Shown: positions 1-7,486 of the stretch, piece after piece | How positions within the stretch are numbered: position 1 is the first letter of the stretch | How the letters are laid out: the number at the start of each line of letters is the position of its first letter | Assembly (NCBI GenBank): GCA_946887295.1 | Contig: CAMPKP010000049.1 | Location: 1 to 21,746 of the forward strand | Reading direction: 5' to 3' | Length of the DNA: 21,746 nucleotides | Origin: an uncultured Gemmatimonadota bacterium | GTDB lineage: Bacteria > Gemmatimonadota > Gemmatimonadetes > Gemmatimonadales > GWC2-71-9 | Program-made: the position numbers and the translations under genes | The notes under the pieces: model-generated | Told to the model about the DNA's origin: nothing | The model's input: the letters and a program-made list of their open reading frames with translations, nothing else | Database searches by the model: none

Positions 1-166
1 CTCATGGCCGCCGTCCTACGCGACGCTGAACCGCTACACCCCACGACTGCGGTAGAGCCGAGCTTCCTGCCCGCGCCGACCGCCCCGCGAGAAACCCGAG
101 CGACCTCCCTCCCGTCCGGTACACACCTCTGCGCTCTCTGCATCCCGATGGACACGGAGATTCATG

Positions 167-1147
167 ATGCGTGCACTCCTCCTTGCGTGCGGCGCCGCGG
201 CAGCGCTCGGGATCGCCCCGACCGCACCAACTGTCGTGGAGTACGTGATCCCCCGCCCCGGCAACTTCCCTCACGACCCGACCGTCGCGAAGGACGGCTC
301 GGTCTGGTACACCGACCAGAAGAACAGCTACATCGGCAAGCTCGATCCCGAGACCGGCAAGATCGTGGACTATCCCACGCCGACTCCGGGCTCCGGGCCC
401 CATGGGCTCGTGGCCGGCCCGGACGGCAGCATCTGGTATACCGGGCAAGGGGCCGGTCTCATCGGCCGGGTGAATCCCAAGACCGGCGCGATCGAGGAGT
501 ACCCGCTCCCGGCCAGCGCGCGCAATCCGCACACCCCGATCTTCCATCGGGGCAAGGTGTGGTTCACCGACGCCAACAACAACACCTACGGCAGCCTGGA
601 TCCCAAGACCAGGGCCGTGAAGGTCTACGAGGCCTCGACCTCGGGCTCGGTGCCCTACGGAATCGTGCCGGCAGGTGACGGGTCGATGTGGATCGCCCAC
701 CTCGGCACCAACAAACTGGGCCGGGTCGATCCCGCGACGGGCAAGCTCCGTGAGTTCGTCCTCCCGGAGGGCGCCCGTCCGCGACGACTCCAGGTGGGTG
801 GCGACGGGACGGTGTGGTATACCGACTACGCCCGGGGCTATCTCGGCGCGCTCGATCCGCGGACCGGCAAGGTGCGCGAGTGGCGCTCACCAGGAGAGGA
901 TGCCGGTCCCTACGGCATCGCCATCGGGACCGATGGTCGGATCTGGTACTGCGAGTCGCGCACCGGATCGATGGTGGCGTTCGATCCCAAGACCGAGCGA
1001 ATGGAGGTCGTGGCTATCCCCACGCCGGGCGCGATCGTGCGCCACATGCAGACCGACAGCACGCGGGGCCGGATCTGGCTGGCGCTCAGTGGGACCGGGC
1101 GGCTGGGGAAGATCGAGGTGGGCGGGGGACCGGCCAGGACCCAGTGA
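167..1147 (+). CDS. Secreted virginiamycin B lyase-like (streptogramin lyase family) beta-propeller protein
   Basis: The product (326 aa from this start) has a hydrophobic N-terminus (MRALLLACGAAAALG) typical of a signal peptide, followed by repeated blade units of the form VWYTDxxxxxIGKLDPxTGKI. These recur about seven times at roughly 42-residue spacing, the pattern of the Vgb/streptogramin lyase seven-bladed propeller. Vgb linearises type B streptogramins, but most homologues in environmental bacteria are untested propellers, and export makes drug detoxification less certain. Two adjacent ATGs exist (164 and 167). GGAG at 156-159 lies 4 bases from the first and 7 from the second, so 167 is preferred. 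It appears to be a single-gene unit. The family fold is confident; the substrate is unknown. Confidence 0.8.
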   Translation: MRALLLACGAAAALGIAPTAPTVVEYVIPRPGNFPHDPTVAKDGSVWYTDQKNSYIGKLDPETGKIVDYPTPTPGSGPHGLVAGPDGSIWYTGQGAGLIGRVNPKTGAIEEYPLPASARNPHTPIFHRGKVWFTDANNNTYGSLDPKTRAVKVYEASTSGSVPYGIVPAGDGSMWIAHLGTNKLGRVDPATGKLREFVLPEGARPRRLQVGGDGTVWYTDYARGYLGALDPRTGKVREWRSPGEDAGPYGIAIGTDGRIWYCESRTGSMVAFDPKTERMEVVAIPTPGAIVRHMQTDSTRGRIWLALSGTGRLGKIEVGGGPARTQ

Positions 1148-1209
1148 CGGGACTCTGGCTCATGGGAAGCCGCGATGCCGTGGCCGCCAGAGGACGTGTC
1201 GATGTCGAA

Positions 1210-1237
1210 TTGACTCGAGCGTGCTCGTCGATAGGGT
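1210..1237 (+). promoter_or_regulatory. Weak candidate sigma-70 promoter for the PhnB-like gene
   Basis: TTGACT (1210-1215) is a 5/6 match to the -35 hexamer. After 16 bases comes TAGGGT (1232-1237), which keeps only the T, A and final T of a -10 box. It sits about 75 bases upstream of the start at 1312. The -10 is poor, so this is tentative. Confidence 0.25.
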
Positions 1238-1311
1238 GAAAGCAGCAGGCGGCCGCCGTCCGCCCGCCCGCCCAACAACTACTTACCCGGGATTTCGCGA
1301 GGAGCACCTAC

Positions 1312-1839
1312 ATGCCAGTCACCACCCAGCGCATCACGCCCTTCCTCTGGTTCGACAACCAGGCGGAGGAAGCGGCCAACTTCTATACCTCCATCTTCAA
1401 GAACTCCAAGGTGTTGGCGACTGTCCGCTACACGGAGGAAGCCTCCCAGGCCGCCGGACGGCCGGCCGGCTCGGTGATGGTCGTCGACTTCGAGCTCGAG
1501 GGACAGCGGTTCACCGCCCTGAACGGCGGTCCGCACTTCAAGTTCAATGAGGCCATCTCCTTCGTCGTGCACTGCCAGTCGCAGGAGGAGGTGGACTACT
1601 ACTGGGACCGGCTGTCGCAGGGCGGCGACGCTGCGGCGCAGCAGTGTGGCTGGCTCAAGGACCGCTTCGGCCTGTCCTGGCAAGTCGTGCCCGATCGGGT
1701 GACCGAGTTGTTAACCGATCGGGATCCGGAAAGGGCACGACGGGCGATGGCCGCGGTGTTGAAGATGAAAAAGATCGACATCGCCGAGGTGGAACGAGTC
1801 GCGGCGGCGGCGGATCGAGAAGTGGCCTCGCGGCCGTAA
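1312..1839 (+). CDS. PhnB-like VOC-superfamily protein (3-demethylubiquinone-9 3-methyltransferase-like glyoxalase fold)
   Basis: The 175-aa product opens with RITPFLWFDNQAEEAANFY, the signature start of the PhnB-like glyoxalase/VOC group, and carries the usual later segments TALNGGPHFKFNEAISFVV and CGWLKDRFGLSWQVVP. Length and motif order fit the family (about 150-175 aa). Older databases call such proteins 3-demethylubiquinone methyltransferases, but no methyltransferase motif is visible, so the substrate is unknown. The start is well supported: GAGGAG at 1299-1304 lies 7 bases before ATG 1312. The gene stands alone and ends at an intrinsic terminator 20 bases past its stop codon. The last 30 residues form a charged alanine-rich helix. 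Confidence 0.85.
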   Translation: MPVTTQRITPFLWFDNQAEEAANFYTSIFKNSKVLATVRYTEEASQAAGRPAGSVMVVDFELEGQRFTALNGGPHFKFNEAISFVVHCQSQEEVDYYWDRLSQGGDAAAQQCGWLKDRFGLSWQVVPDRVTELLTDRDPERARRAMAAVLKMKKIDIAEVERVAAAADREVASRP

Positions 1840-1858
1840 CGAGGCCGGACACGACATA

Positions 1859-1896
1859 GGCCGGGGCCGAAGTACTCGGCTCCGGCCTTTTCGTTT
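1859..1896 (+). terminator. Intrinsic terminator of the PhnB-like gene
   Basis: A 12-bp stem (1859-1870 with 1876-1887; one G-U pair, otherwise perfect) has a 5-base loop AGTAC and is followed directly by TTTTCGTTT. It begins 20 bases after the stop codon and separates this gene from the permease downstream. Confidence 0.85.
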
Positions 1897-2007
1897 GGGG
1901 GGCGGGAGCCGAAATCCGGATCCTGAGGTATCTTGACCAGCGCTCCGGGCACCTGCTCGTGACGCGGCGAGCTGGACTCACCCTCCCACCATTGGCCCGC
2001 CAAGGGC

Positions 2008-3402
2008 GTGGTAACCAACGTGCCGATACCTGACGCAGTGGCGCGAGCCGCCGTACCGGCCGGGCTGGGCACCGTGACCAGCCGGGGCAAGCTGCTCCAG
2101 GTGCTGGGCGTCTCCTTCGGCGTCGCGGTCATCATCGGCAACACCATCCTGGTGGGCATCCTCCGCACGCCGGGCGACGTGGCCGAGCGGCTGCCGAGTC
2201 CGGCGCTCTTCCTCGGCGTGTGGATCGTCGGCGGCCTGTACGCGCTGCTCGGGGCGATGTCCCTGGCCGAGCCGGGCGCGATGGTGGCCGAATCGGGCGG
2301 CCAGTACGTGTTCGTGCGCCGTGCACTCGGCGAGTACCCCGGGTTCGTGGTCGGCTGGAACGACTGGATCTCCACCTGCGCGTCGGTATCCCTCGGCGCG
2401 ATGGTCTTCACGGAGTACCTCGAGGCCCTGCTGCCTGCCATGGCGGGACGCCGGGTTCCGGCGGGCGTGGCCCTGGTCCTCCTGTTCGGCCTGCTCCTGT
2501 GGCGCGGGATCCGAGTCGGCGATCTCTCGCAGCAGATCCTGAGCGCCCTCAAGGCGCTGGCCTTCGGGATCCTGATCGCCCTCTGCCTGCTCCTGCCCGT
2601 GCCGGCCCGGGAGACAGTCACGCCGGCGCTGCTCCCCACTGGTATGGCCATGGTGACGGCTCTCGTCCTGGCACTGCAGGCGGTGATCTTCACCTACGAC
2701 GGGTGGACCGGGCCGGTCTACTTCGGCGAGGAGGTTCAGAACCCCGGCCGCGGCATTCCGCGCGCGATGGTGCTGGGCGTCCTTCTCGTCACCCTGATCT
2801 ACGTGCTGGTCAACCTGGGGCTGGTTCGCGTGCTCGGAATCGACCGGATGGCGGGCGATCCCTTCGTGGCCGCCACGGCGGGAAAGGCGCTCTTCGGCGA
2901 GCGGGGTGACCTGGTCATCCGGTCGCTGGTGCTGCTGTCCATTCTGAGCGGCATCAATGCCCTCCTGCTCATGGCTCCCAGAGTGGTGCTGGCCATGAGC
3001 CGGGACCGGCTGCTCCCCGCGGGCTTCGAGACGGTGAACCGCGGCGGCACCCCGACAGTGGGACACTGGGCCAGTGTCGGCGTCGCGGTGGGATTCATCG
3101 TCTCCGGCACGTTCAACACGGTGCTCGCCGTGTGCGCGTTCTTCTTCGTCGCCAGCTATACGCTGTCCTTTCTGAGCGTGTTCGCCCTGCGGCGGAAGGA
3201 GCCCGACACGCCGAGGCCCTATCGGGTGCCCGGCTTCCCCCTCACCACCGGACTCGTGCTGCTGGCTTCGGTGGCCTTCCTGGTGGGGTCGGTCGTCACC
3301 GACTGGAGCAACAGCTGGAAATCGCTGCTGCTGCTGACGGTGAGCTATCCTGCATACCGGCTCATCGTGGCCGCAAGAGGCCGATCGGGCACGAGCCAGT
3401 GA
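2008..3402 (+). CDS. APC-superfamily amino-acid permease
   Basis: The 464-aa product is a polytopic membrane protein with about 12 hydrophobic segments. It shows the APC-family opening helix (LGVSFGVAVIIGNTILVGI, residues about 35-53) with the small-residue break used for amino-acid binding, and the later segment AVIFTYDGWTGPVYFGEEV with GRGIPRA that is typical of YfnA/LAT-type exchangers. It should transport amino acids across the inner membrane. The start is uncertain: GTG codons at 2008, 2020 and 2038 are all in frame, and AAGGG at 2003-2007 is too close to the first and rather far from the second. The stop codon overlaps the start of the dimethylargininase gene (TGATG), so the two are probably translated together, suggesting arginine or methylarginine as cargo. 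The substrate is inferred from this neighbour only. Confidence 0.88.
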   Translation: MVTNVPIPDAVARAAVPAGLGTVTSRGKLLQVLGVSFGVAVIIGNTILVGILRTPGDVAERLPSPALFLGVWIVGGLYALLGAMSLAEPGAMVAESGGQYVFVRRALGEYPGFVVGWNDWISTCASVSLGAMVFTEYLEALLPAMAGRRVPAGVALVLLFGLLLWRGIRVGDLSQQILSALKALAFGILIALCLLLPVPARETVTPALLPTGMAMVTALVLALQAVIFTYDGWTGPVYFGEEVQNPGRGIPRAMVLGVLLVTLIYVLVNLGLVRVLGIDRMAGDPFVAATAGKALFGERGDLVIRSLVLLSILSGINALLLMAPRVVLAMSRDRLLPAGFETVNRGGTPTVGHWASVGVAVGFIVSGTFNTVLAVCAFFFVASYTLSFLSVFALRRKEPDTPRPYRVPGFPLTTGLVLLASVAFLVGSVVTDWSNSWKSLLLLTVSYPAYRLIVAARGRSGTSQ

Positions 3403-4175
3403 TGCGATTCACGCATGCCCTCGTCCGTGCACCCGCCGACACCTTCGCCGCGGGGATCACCTCGTCCGACCTGGGTCCACCGGACCTGGGGCTCGCACTC
3501 GAGCAACACGAGGCCTATTGCCGGGCGCTCGAAGGCCTGGGACTCTCCGTCGTCCGGCTCGGCCCAGAGCCGGACTTTCCCGACTCCACCTTCGTCGAGG
3601 ATGCCGCGATCGTCACCCCGCGGGGTGCGATCCTCACCCGCCCCGGCGCCGCGAGCCGCGCGGGAGAGGTGGCGGCGGTCGGAGCCGCGCTCCGCGAGTG
3701 GTTTCCCGAGCCGGCCGAGATCACCGCTCCCGGCACCGTGGACGGCGGCGATGTCTGTGAAGCAGGGGGGCACTTCTTCATCGGCCTCTCGCGGCGCACC
3801 AACCGTGAAGGGGCGGCCCAACTGGCCGAGTGGCTGGCGGATCACGGATTCAGCTCCAGCGTGATCGACATCAGGTCCATGCCGGGCCTGCTGCACCTGA
3901 AGACCGGACTCTCCTGGCTGGGTGACCGGCGGCTGCTCGCGGCCGGCGAGATCGCCCGACACGAAGCGCTGGCCGGGTGGGAGATCGTGCGGGTTGCGGA
4001 AGGGGAGGACTACGCCGCCAACTGCATCAGGATCAACGACGCGCTGCTGGTCGCCCGGGGCTTCCCGGCGACCGGAGCGCTCCTCGGCGGCTTCGGCCAT
4101 GACGTCGTGCCACTCGCCATGTCGGAGTTCCGGAAGATGGACGGCGGCCTGAGCTGTCTGTCCTTGCGCTGGTGA
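3402..4175 (+). CDS. N(G),N(G)-dimethylarginine dimethylaminohydrolase (dimethylargininase, DDAH)
   Basis: The 257-aa product matches the DDAH branch of the guanidino-group-modifying enzymes. Visible landmarks are MRFTHALVRAP at the N-terminus, FVEDAAIV (64-71), DGGDV (114-118), the catalytic-type histidine H165 in LLHLKTG, and the nucleophile C252 in the C-terminal GGLSCLS. DDAH hydrolyses methylated arginine to citrulline and methylamine in the cytoplasm; related family members act on arginine or other guanidino compounds, so substrate range is not fixed by these residues alone. The frame stays open upstream to 3132, but that stretch lies inside the permease gene. ATG 3402, overlapping the permease stop by one base, gives the family's normal length and N-terminus. 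Confidence 0.88.
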   Translation: MRFTHALVRAPADTFAAGITSSDLGPPDLGLALEQHEAYCRALEGLGLSVVRLGPEPDFPDSTFVEDAAIVTPRGAILTRPGAASRAGEVAAVGAALREWFPEPAEITAPGTVDGGDVCEAGGHFFIGLSRRTNREGAAQLAEWLADHGFSSSVIDIRSMPGLLHLKTGLSWLGDRRLLAAGEIARHEALAGWEIVRVAEGEDYAANCIRINDALLVARGFPATGALLGGFGHDVVPLAMSEFRKMDGGLSCLSLRW

Positions 4176-4220
4176 TCCCGACGCGACGCCTCGGTACCGG
4201 CTTGCTCATGGCGAAGCGAC

Positions 4221-4254
4221 AAAACGGGGACATGCCACGCGGCATGCCCCCGTT
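4221..4254 (-). terminator. Intrinsic terminator of the pal-like gene
   Basis: Arms 4223-4229 plus 4231-4236 pair with 4241-4246 plus 4248-4254 (13 pairs, one A/C mismatch) around the loop ACGC. Read on the minus strand the stem is followed by TTTT (plus-strand AAAA 4221-4224), so it serves the minus-strand gene ending at 4276. It may also stop plus-strand transcripts from the dimethylargininase gene, but no T run follows in that direction. Confidence 0.75.
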
Positions 4255-4275
4255 CTGCAGTGACCCGCCGCTCCG

Positions 4276-4815
4276 TCAGCGCTGCGAGATCGCGCCTCCG
4301 GTGACGTGGAAGTCGGCCCGCCGGTTCACGGCCCAGGCGGACTCGGTGGAGCCCTGATCCAGCGGCTGCTCCTCGCCGTAGCCGACGGTCTCGAGGCGCG
4401 AGGCGTCAATACCCTGCTCCATCAGGAACCGCCTGGCCTCGGCCGCGCGGCGCTTGCTCAGCGCCAGGTTGTACTCGTCCGAGCCCCGCTCGTCGGCATG
4501 GCCGTCGATTTTGAGCGTGAGGCCGGGAGAGGACCGGAGGATGTCCACCTTGGAAGCGAGCGTGGTGCGCGCCTCGGGAGTGAGGTCGGAGCGGTCGAGC
4601 TGGAAGTGGATCCGCTCCTCCAGCGTGGCGCGGCGGGTATCCGGTGCCGGAGCCGGCTCCACCGCGACCGGCGTGGGAGCGGGGGCCGGAGCCGGAGTCG
4701 GCGCGGACATCTCGGGAGCGGGCGGGGGAGTGTCCTCGACCTGCTTGCCGCCACAGCCGGCGGCCGCGAGGGTAAGACCGAGCACTGGGACCAGGAGTCT
4801 GGGCGTGTAGGCCAT
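4276..4815 (-). CDS. pal: Peptidoglycan-associated lipoprotein (Pal/OmpA C-terminal domain)
   Basis: The 179-aa product begins with a lipoprotein signal peptide ending LTLAAAGC (lipidated Cys21). A proline/alanine-rich tether (about 28-60) precedes an OmpA-like domain (about 65-178) with IHFQLDRSDL, KIDGHADERGSDEYN and NLALSKRRAAEARRFL, the segment that binds diaminopimelate in peptidoglycan. It should anchor the outer membrane to the cell wall, as Pal does in the Tol-Pal system. No tol genes are in the window, so it could also be a stand-alone Pal paralogue. The start is supported by GGAAGG (4821-4826) five bases upstream of ATG 4815. The frame is open far upstream, as expected for GC-rich DNA. 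A hairpin terminator follows the stop. Confidence 0.88.
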   Translation of the reverse strand: MAYTPRLLVPVLGLTLAAAGCGGKQVEDTPPPAPEMSAPTPAPAPAPTPVAVEPAPAPDTRRATLEERIHFQLDRSDLTPEARTTLASKVDILRSSPGLTLKIDGHADERGSDEYNLALSKRRAAEARRFLMEQGIDASRLETVGYGEEQPLDQGSTESAWAVNRRADFHVTGGAISQR

Positions 4816-5179
4816 CGGTACCTTCCGAGCGTGGGTGGACGTGTAACGGGCGGCTATGGCTGGCGCGGGGTGTGTGGCGGCGCGAGCCGCCGACCCCGAC
4901 AGTGCGAAGGCACCTAGCGTGCCGGGCGGGCGATCCCCGGGGCCGATGGGCCAAGTGCCGTCGCTGTCGGGAGTTCCAGCAAGGAAGGGGGCGCGCGGTA
5001 CGCCGCCTGGCGGGGGTCGAGGTGGCAGCATGCAAGAATTGGCACAGGATGCGATGGCGAGCGACCGGCGTGATGCCGGGCGGGCACGGCTCGGACAGGA
5101 CGAGAGCCGCGCGCGGTGGTGATCTCGGTCCCAGTACTCCAGATTGCGGCAGGAGACTACGCCGCACCTGGAGCCCGAA
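4816..5179. other. 364-base divergent spacer between the pal-like and PP2C genes
   Basis: I see no convincing gene here. The short open frames on both strands are low-complexity Gly/Arg/Pro/Ala sequence with no recognisable motif. It should contain promoters for both flanking genes, but no clear -35/-10 pair stands out. One GC-rich perfect hairpin (GGCGGC-GCGA-GCCGCC, 4876-4891) has a GNRA-type loop on the plus strand. In this base composition it may be chance. Confidence 0.5.
5170..5173 (+). promoter_or_regulatory. Ribosome binding site fixing the PP2C start
   Basis: GGAG lies 6 bases before ATG 5180. The alternative TTG start at 5144 has its nearest AGGAG (5151-5155) downstream of it, so it cannot use that site. 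Confidence 0.6.
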
Positions 5180-6058
5180 ATGCCCACCCCTACATCGACC
5201 GCACCTGCCGGCCCCGCCCGAAAGCCGCGCGAGGACGAGATCGACGCCCACGGCGTGACCCACCCGGGCAAGGTCCGGCGCGACAACCAGGACCACTTCC
5301 TCCTCTGCTCGCTCCGGAAGCAGCTCGTCGTACGGCTCACCAGCATTCCCGATCACGACCTGCCGGCCGACGCCGAGCGGCTGGCCTCGCTTGCCATGGT
5401 CGCCGATGGCGTGGGCGGCGCGGCCCACGGTGAGACGGCGAGCCGGCTCGCTCTCGCGGCCGCCACGCAGTACGTCTCCCGCAGCCTGCGCTGCTACTAT
5501 GGCGCGTCGGACGAGGACGAGCGGCAGCTCGACGAGGCCCTGCGTGAGGGCGCACACCAATGCCATGCGGATCTGTTGCGGCGCGGGGAGGAGGACCCCG
5601 CCTTCCAGGGCATGGCCACCACGCTGACTCTCTTCCTCGGCGTATGGCCGCACGGGTACCTCCTCCAGGTGGGCGACAGCCGCTGCTACCTGCTCCGCCA
5701 CGGTGAGCTCACCCAGATCACCCGCGATCAGACGATGGCTCAGGAGATGGTGGACATCGGCGCCATGAAGGCGGAGGAGGCCGCCGGCACCCGCCTCGCT
5801 CACACCCTCACGAGCGCGATCGGCGGAAGCCAGACCGATCCCAAGGTCACCCGCTTCGACATGACCTGGGGCCATGTGATACTGCTCTGCAGCGATGGGC
5901 TGACCCGGCATGTCTCCGACGATCGCATCCGCGAAGTGCTCCGCTCCATGACCTCGGCGCGGCAGGCGTGCGAGACCCTGCTCCAGGATGCGCTGGAGGG
6001 CGGCGGGAGCGACAACATCACGGTGGTGGTGGGACGGGCGGTGCCGCGGGGAGAGTGA
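5180..6058 (+). CDS. PP2C-family serine/threonine protein phosphatase
   Basis: The 292-aa product carries the full PP2C/Stp1 motif set in order: a VRRDNQD motif near the N-terminus, MVADGVGG, TTLTLFL, VGDSRCYLLR, LTQITRDQT, LLCSDGLT and a C-terminal DNITVVV. The aspartates of NQD, ADGVGG, SDG and DN are the metal-coordinating residues of this family, so it should be an active Mn/Mg-dependent cytoplasmic phosphatase acting on Ser/Thr-phosphorylated proteins. No partner kinase or FHA gene is adjacent. A 24-residue Pro/Thr-rich leader precedes the domain. ATG 5180 is chosen because of the GGAG at 5170-5173. It converges on a minus-strand VOC gene across a 66-base gap containing a hairpin. Confidence 0.9.
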   Translation: MPTPTSTAPAGPARKPREDEIDAHGVTHPGKVRRDNQDHFLLCSLRKQLVVRLTSIPDHDLPADAERLASLAMVADGVGGAAHGETASRLALAAATQYVSRSLRCYYGASDEDERQLDEALREGAHQCHADLLRRGEEDPAFQGMATTLTLFLGVWPHGYLLQVGDSRCYLLRHGELTQITRDQTMAQEMVDIGAMKAEEAAGTRLAHTLTSAIGGSQTDPKVTRFDMTWGHVILLCSDGLTRHVSDDRIREVLRSMTSARQACETLLQDALEGGGSDNITVVVGRAVPRGE

Positions 6059-6066
6059 GCGAGGGA

Positions 6067-6094
6067 AAGGGCCACGAGCCGGGTCATGGCCCTT
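6067..6094. terminator. Candidate bidirectional hairpin between converging genes
   Basis: AAGGGCCA (6067-6074) pairs perfectly with TGGCCCTT (6087-6094) over a 12-base loop, 8 bases after the PP2C stop and 30 bases from the end of the converging gene. No T run follows on either strand, so termination strength is uncertain. Confidence 0.4.
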
Positions 6095-6124
6095 CCATCA
6101 CTCCTGCTTGCCTGACTGTCGCTC

Positions 6125-6562
6125 CTACTTGCTCGCGCCGTCCGCCTGCGCCGCGGCCACACCTTCCGCGGCAGCGGCCATGTCGGTCTGCCAGACCGCG
6201 ATGACGTTCCCTTCCGTGTCCGCGAGCTGGGCGAACCACCCCATTCCCGGGACCGGAGTCCTGGTCATCAGGATCTTGGCGCCGAGCCGCTCGGCCTTCG
6301 CCACGGCCTCGTCTACGTCTTCGACGGCGATGTAGTTGACGGGAGCCTGCGTGGGGTACATCCGGGGCATCAGGCCGCCGTTGACACCCGAGCGGACCGG
6401 CCGGCCCTCGGCGTCGGTCGGGACGGTCTCCACCATCCAGTACTCGATGCCGCCGGGATTCTCCCACCGGTTGATGTTCCAGCCGAACATCTCGCGGTAG
6501 AACTTCGCCGCGCGCTCGGGCTGGTCCGCCGGAATCTCGAAATGCACGATCGTGTGATCCAT
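6125..6562 (-). CDS. VOC-family (glyoxalase/bleomycin-resistance fold) protein
   Basis: The 145-aa product begins MDHTIVHFEIPADQPERAAKF and continues FYREMFGWNI, the opening beta-alpha unit of the glyoxalase/bleomycin-resistance superfamily. The second half contains VNYIAVEDVDEAVAKAERLGAK and LADTEGNVIAVWQ, the second paired motif ending with the family's usual metal-site neighbourhood. Substrate and metal cannot be told from sequence. The last 17 residues are an alanine-rich tail. The start has a strong AAGGAGG (6572-6578) nine bases upstream. It lies 81 bases behind the exonuclease gene on the same strand and may be the last gene of that operon. Confidence 0.85.
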   Translation of the reverse strand: MDHTIVHFEIPADQPERAAKFYREMFGWNINRWENPGGIEYWMVETVPTDAEGRPVRSGVNGGLMPRMYPTQAPVNYIAVEDVDEAVAKAERLGAKILMTRTPVPGMGWFAQLADTEGNVIAVWQTDMAAAAEGVAAAQADGASK

Positions 6563-6643
6563 GGCTGCTGTCCTCCTTCGAGTCGAAATTGGAAACGCCG
6601 GGTCGTGTAACGTGGACGACCGGGCGGCCCCGAATTGGACAAG

Positions 6644-7486
6644 CTACGTCTGAGTCGCCGGGAGTCCAGCCCAGGCCTTCGTGGCGCGGTCCAGCAAGCG
6701 CGCGTCGCCTATCCGCCCGGCCCAGGCGGCGAACCCTTCGCCAGGCCCGCGCCACAGGAGCTCGTCCACGTCCACGAACAGCGGCGCGTCGCTTCTGAGG
6801 GTGGCGAGGTCCTTGAACAGCAGAGCCCGCTCCCGCTCTTCCCCGAGCACACCGGCCGGAAAAGCCTCGATCGGGCCATGCTGATTGAGCAGGCGGGCGG
6901 CCGTCCCCTTGCCGATCCCGCGAATGCCCGGGTAGCCGTCCTGTGCATCGCCGACCAGAGCGAGGAAGTCCGGGATGAGCGCCGGCTCCACGCCGAACTT
7001 CTTGCGTACCCCTTCCGCGTCGCGGATCTCCTTCCCCCGCCGATCCACCTGCACGATCCGGTCGCCCCGGACGCACTGCGCGAGATCCTTGTCGTTGGCC
7101 CAGATGCAGACCTTCTCGACCCGCTCGTCCTCCGCCGCGAGCCGCGCGGCCGAGGCCAGGGCGTCGTCGGCCTCCAGGTCGGTCATGGGCCAAACGGTGA
7201 CTCCCATCGCCCCGAGCGACTCCTCCAGCGGATGGAACTGCGCAAGGAGCGCCCGCTCGATGCCCGCTCCCGTCTTGTAGTCGGGCCACAGGCGATTCCG
7301 GAAGGACTCGATGACGTGATCGGTCGCCACACCCAGGTGGGTGGCGCCGGTCTCGATCATCTCGAGCACCGAGTGCAGCACTCCCGCGACGGCACCGTAA
7401 GGCTTGTCCTTGCCCTGGTTGAAGCGCCGCTGGCCGTAGAAATGACGGAACAGCTCGTAGGTGCCGTCGACGACATGGATGATCAT
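6644..7486 (-). CDS. 5'-3' exonuclease of the DNA polymerase I / T5 flap-endonuclease family
   Basis: The 280-aa product is a stand-alone 5' nuclease domain (PIN-like N-terminus followed by a helix-hairpin-helix region). Acidic metal ligands are in their family positions: D7 in VVDGTYELFR, D56, E105/D107/D108 in LEADDAL, D132/D134 in ANDKDLA, and D180/D183 in LVGDAQDGYPG. The DNA-binding turn GIRGIGKGTAARLL follows at 188-200. It should cut flaps or nicked DNA from the 5' end, as the pol I N-terminal domain does. No polymerase domain follows; the last 70 residues are a short helical C-terminus. Its ATG overlaps the stop of the AsmA-like gene by 4 bases (ATGA), so translation is probably coupled, although the functions seem unrelated. 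Confidence 0.88.
   Translation of the reverse strand: MIIHVVDGTYELFRHFYGQRRFNQGKDKPYGAVAGVLHSVLEMIETGATHLGVATDHVIESFRNRLWPDYKTGAGIERALLAQFHPLEESLGAMGVTVWPMTDLEADDALASAARLAAEDERVEKVCIWANDKDLAQCVRGDRIVQVDRRGKEIRDAEGVRKKFGVEPALIPDFLALVGDAQDGYPGIRGIGKGTAARLLNQHGPIEAFPAGVLGEERERALLFKDLATLRSDAPLFVDVDELLWRGPGEGFAAWAGRIGDARLLDRATKAWAGLPATQT

Noticed and set aside
3132..3401. Upstream extension of the dimethylargininase frame
   Set aside because: It lies within the permease gene in another frame and encodes Arg/Ala-rich sequence without family similarity. The ATG at 3402 gives the normal length.
5039..5052. TTGGCACAGGATGC, resembling a sigma-54 promoter before the PP2C gene
   Set aside because: Only 8 bases separate the GG and GC elements instead of 10, and no -10 box fits a sigma-70 reading either.
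4856..5122. Possible small gene (88 codons) in the pal-PP2C spacer
   Set aside because: Low-complexity Gly/Pro/Arg product, no ribosome site or motif; long open frames are expected by chance at this GC content.
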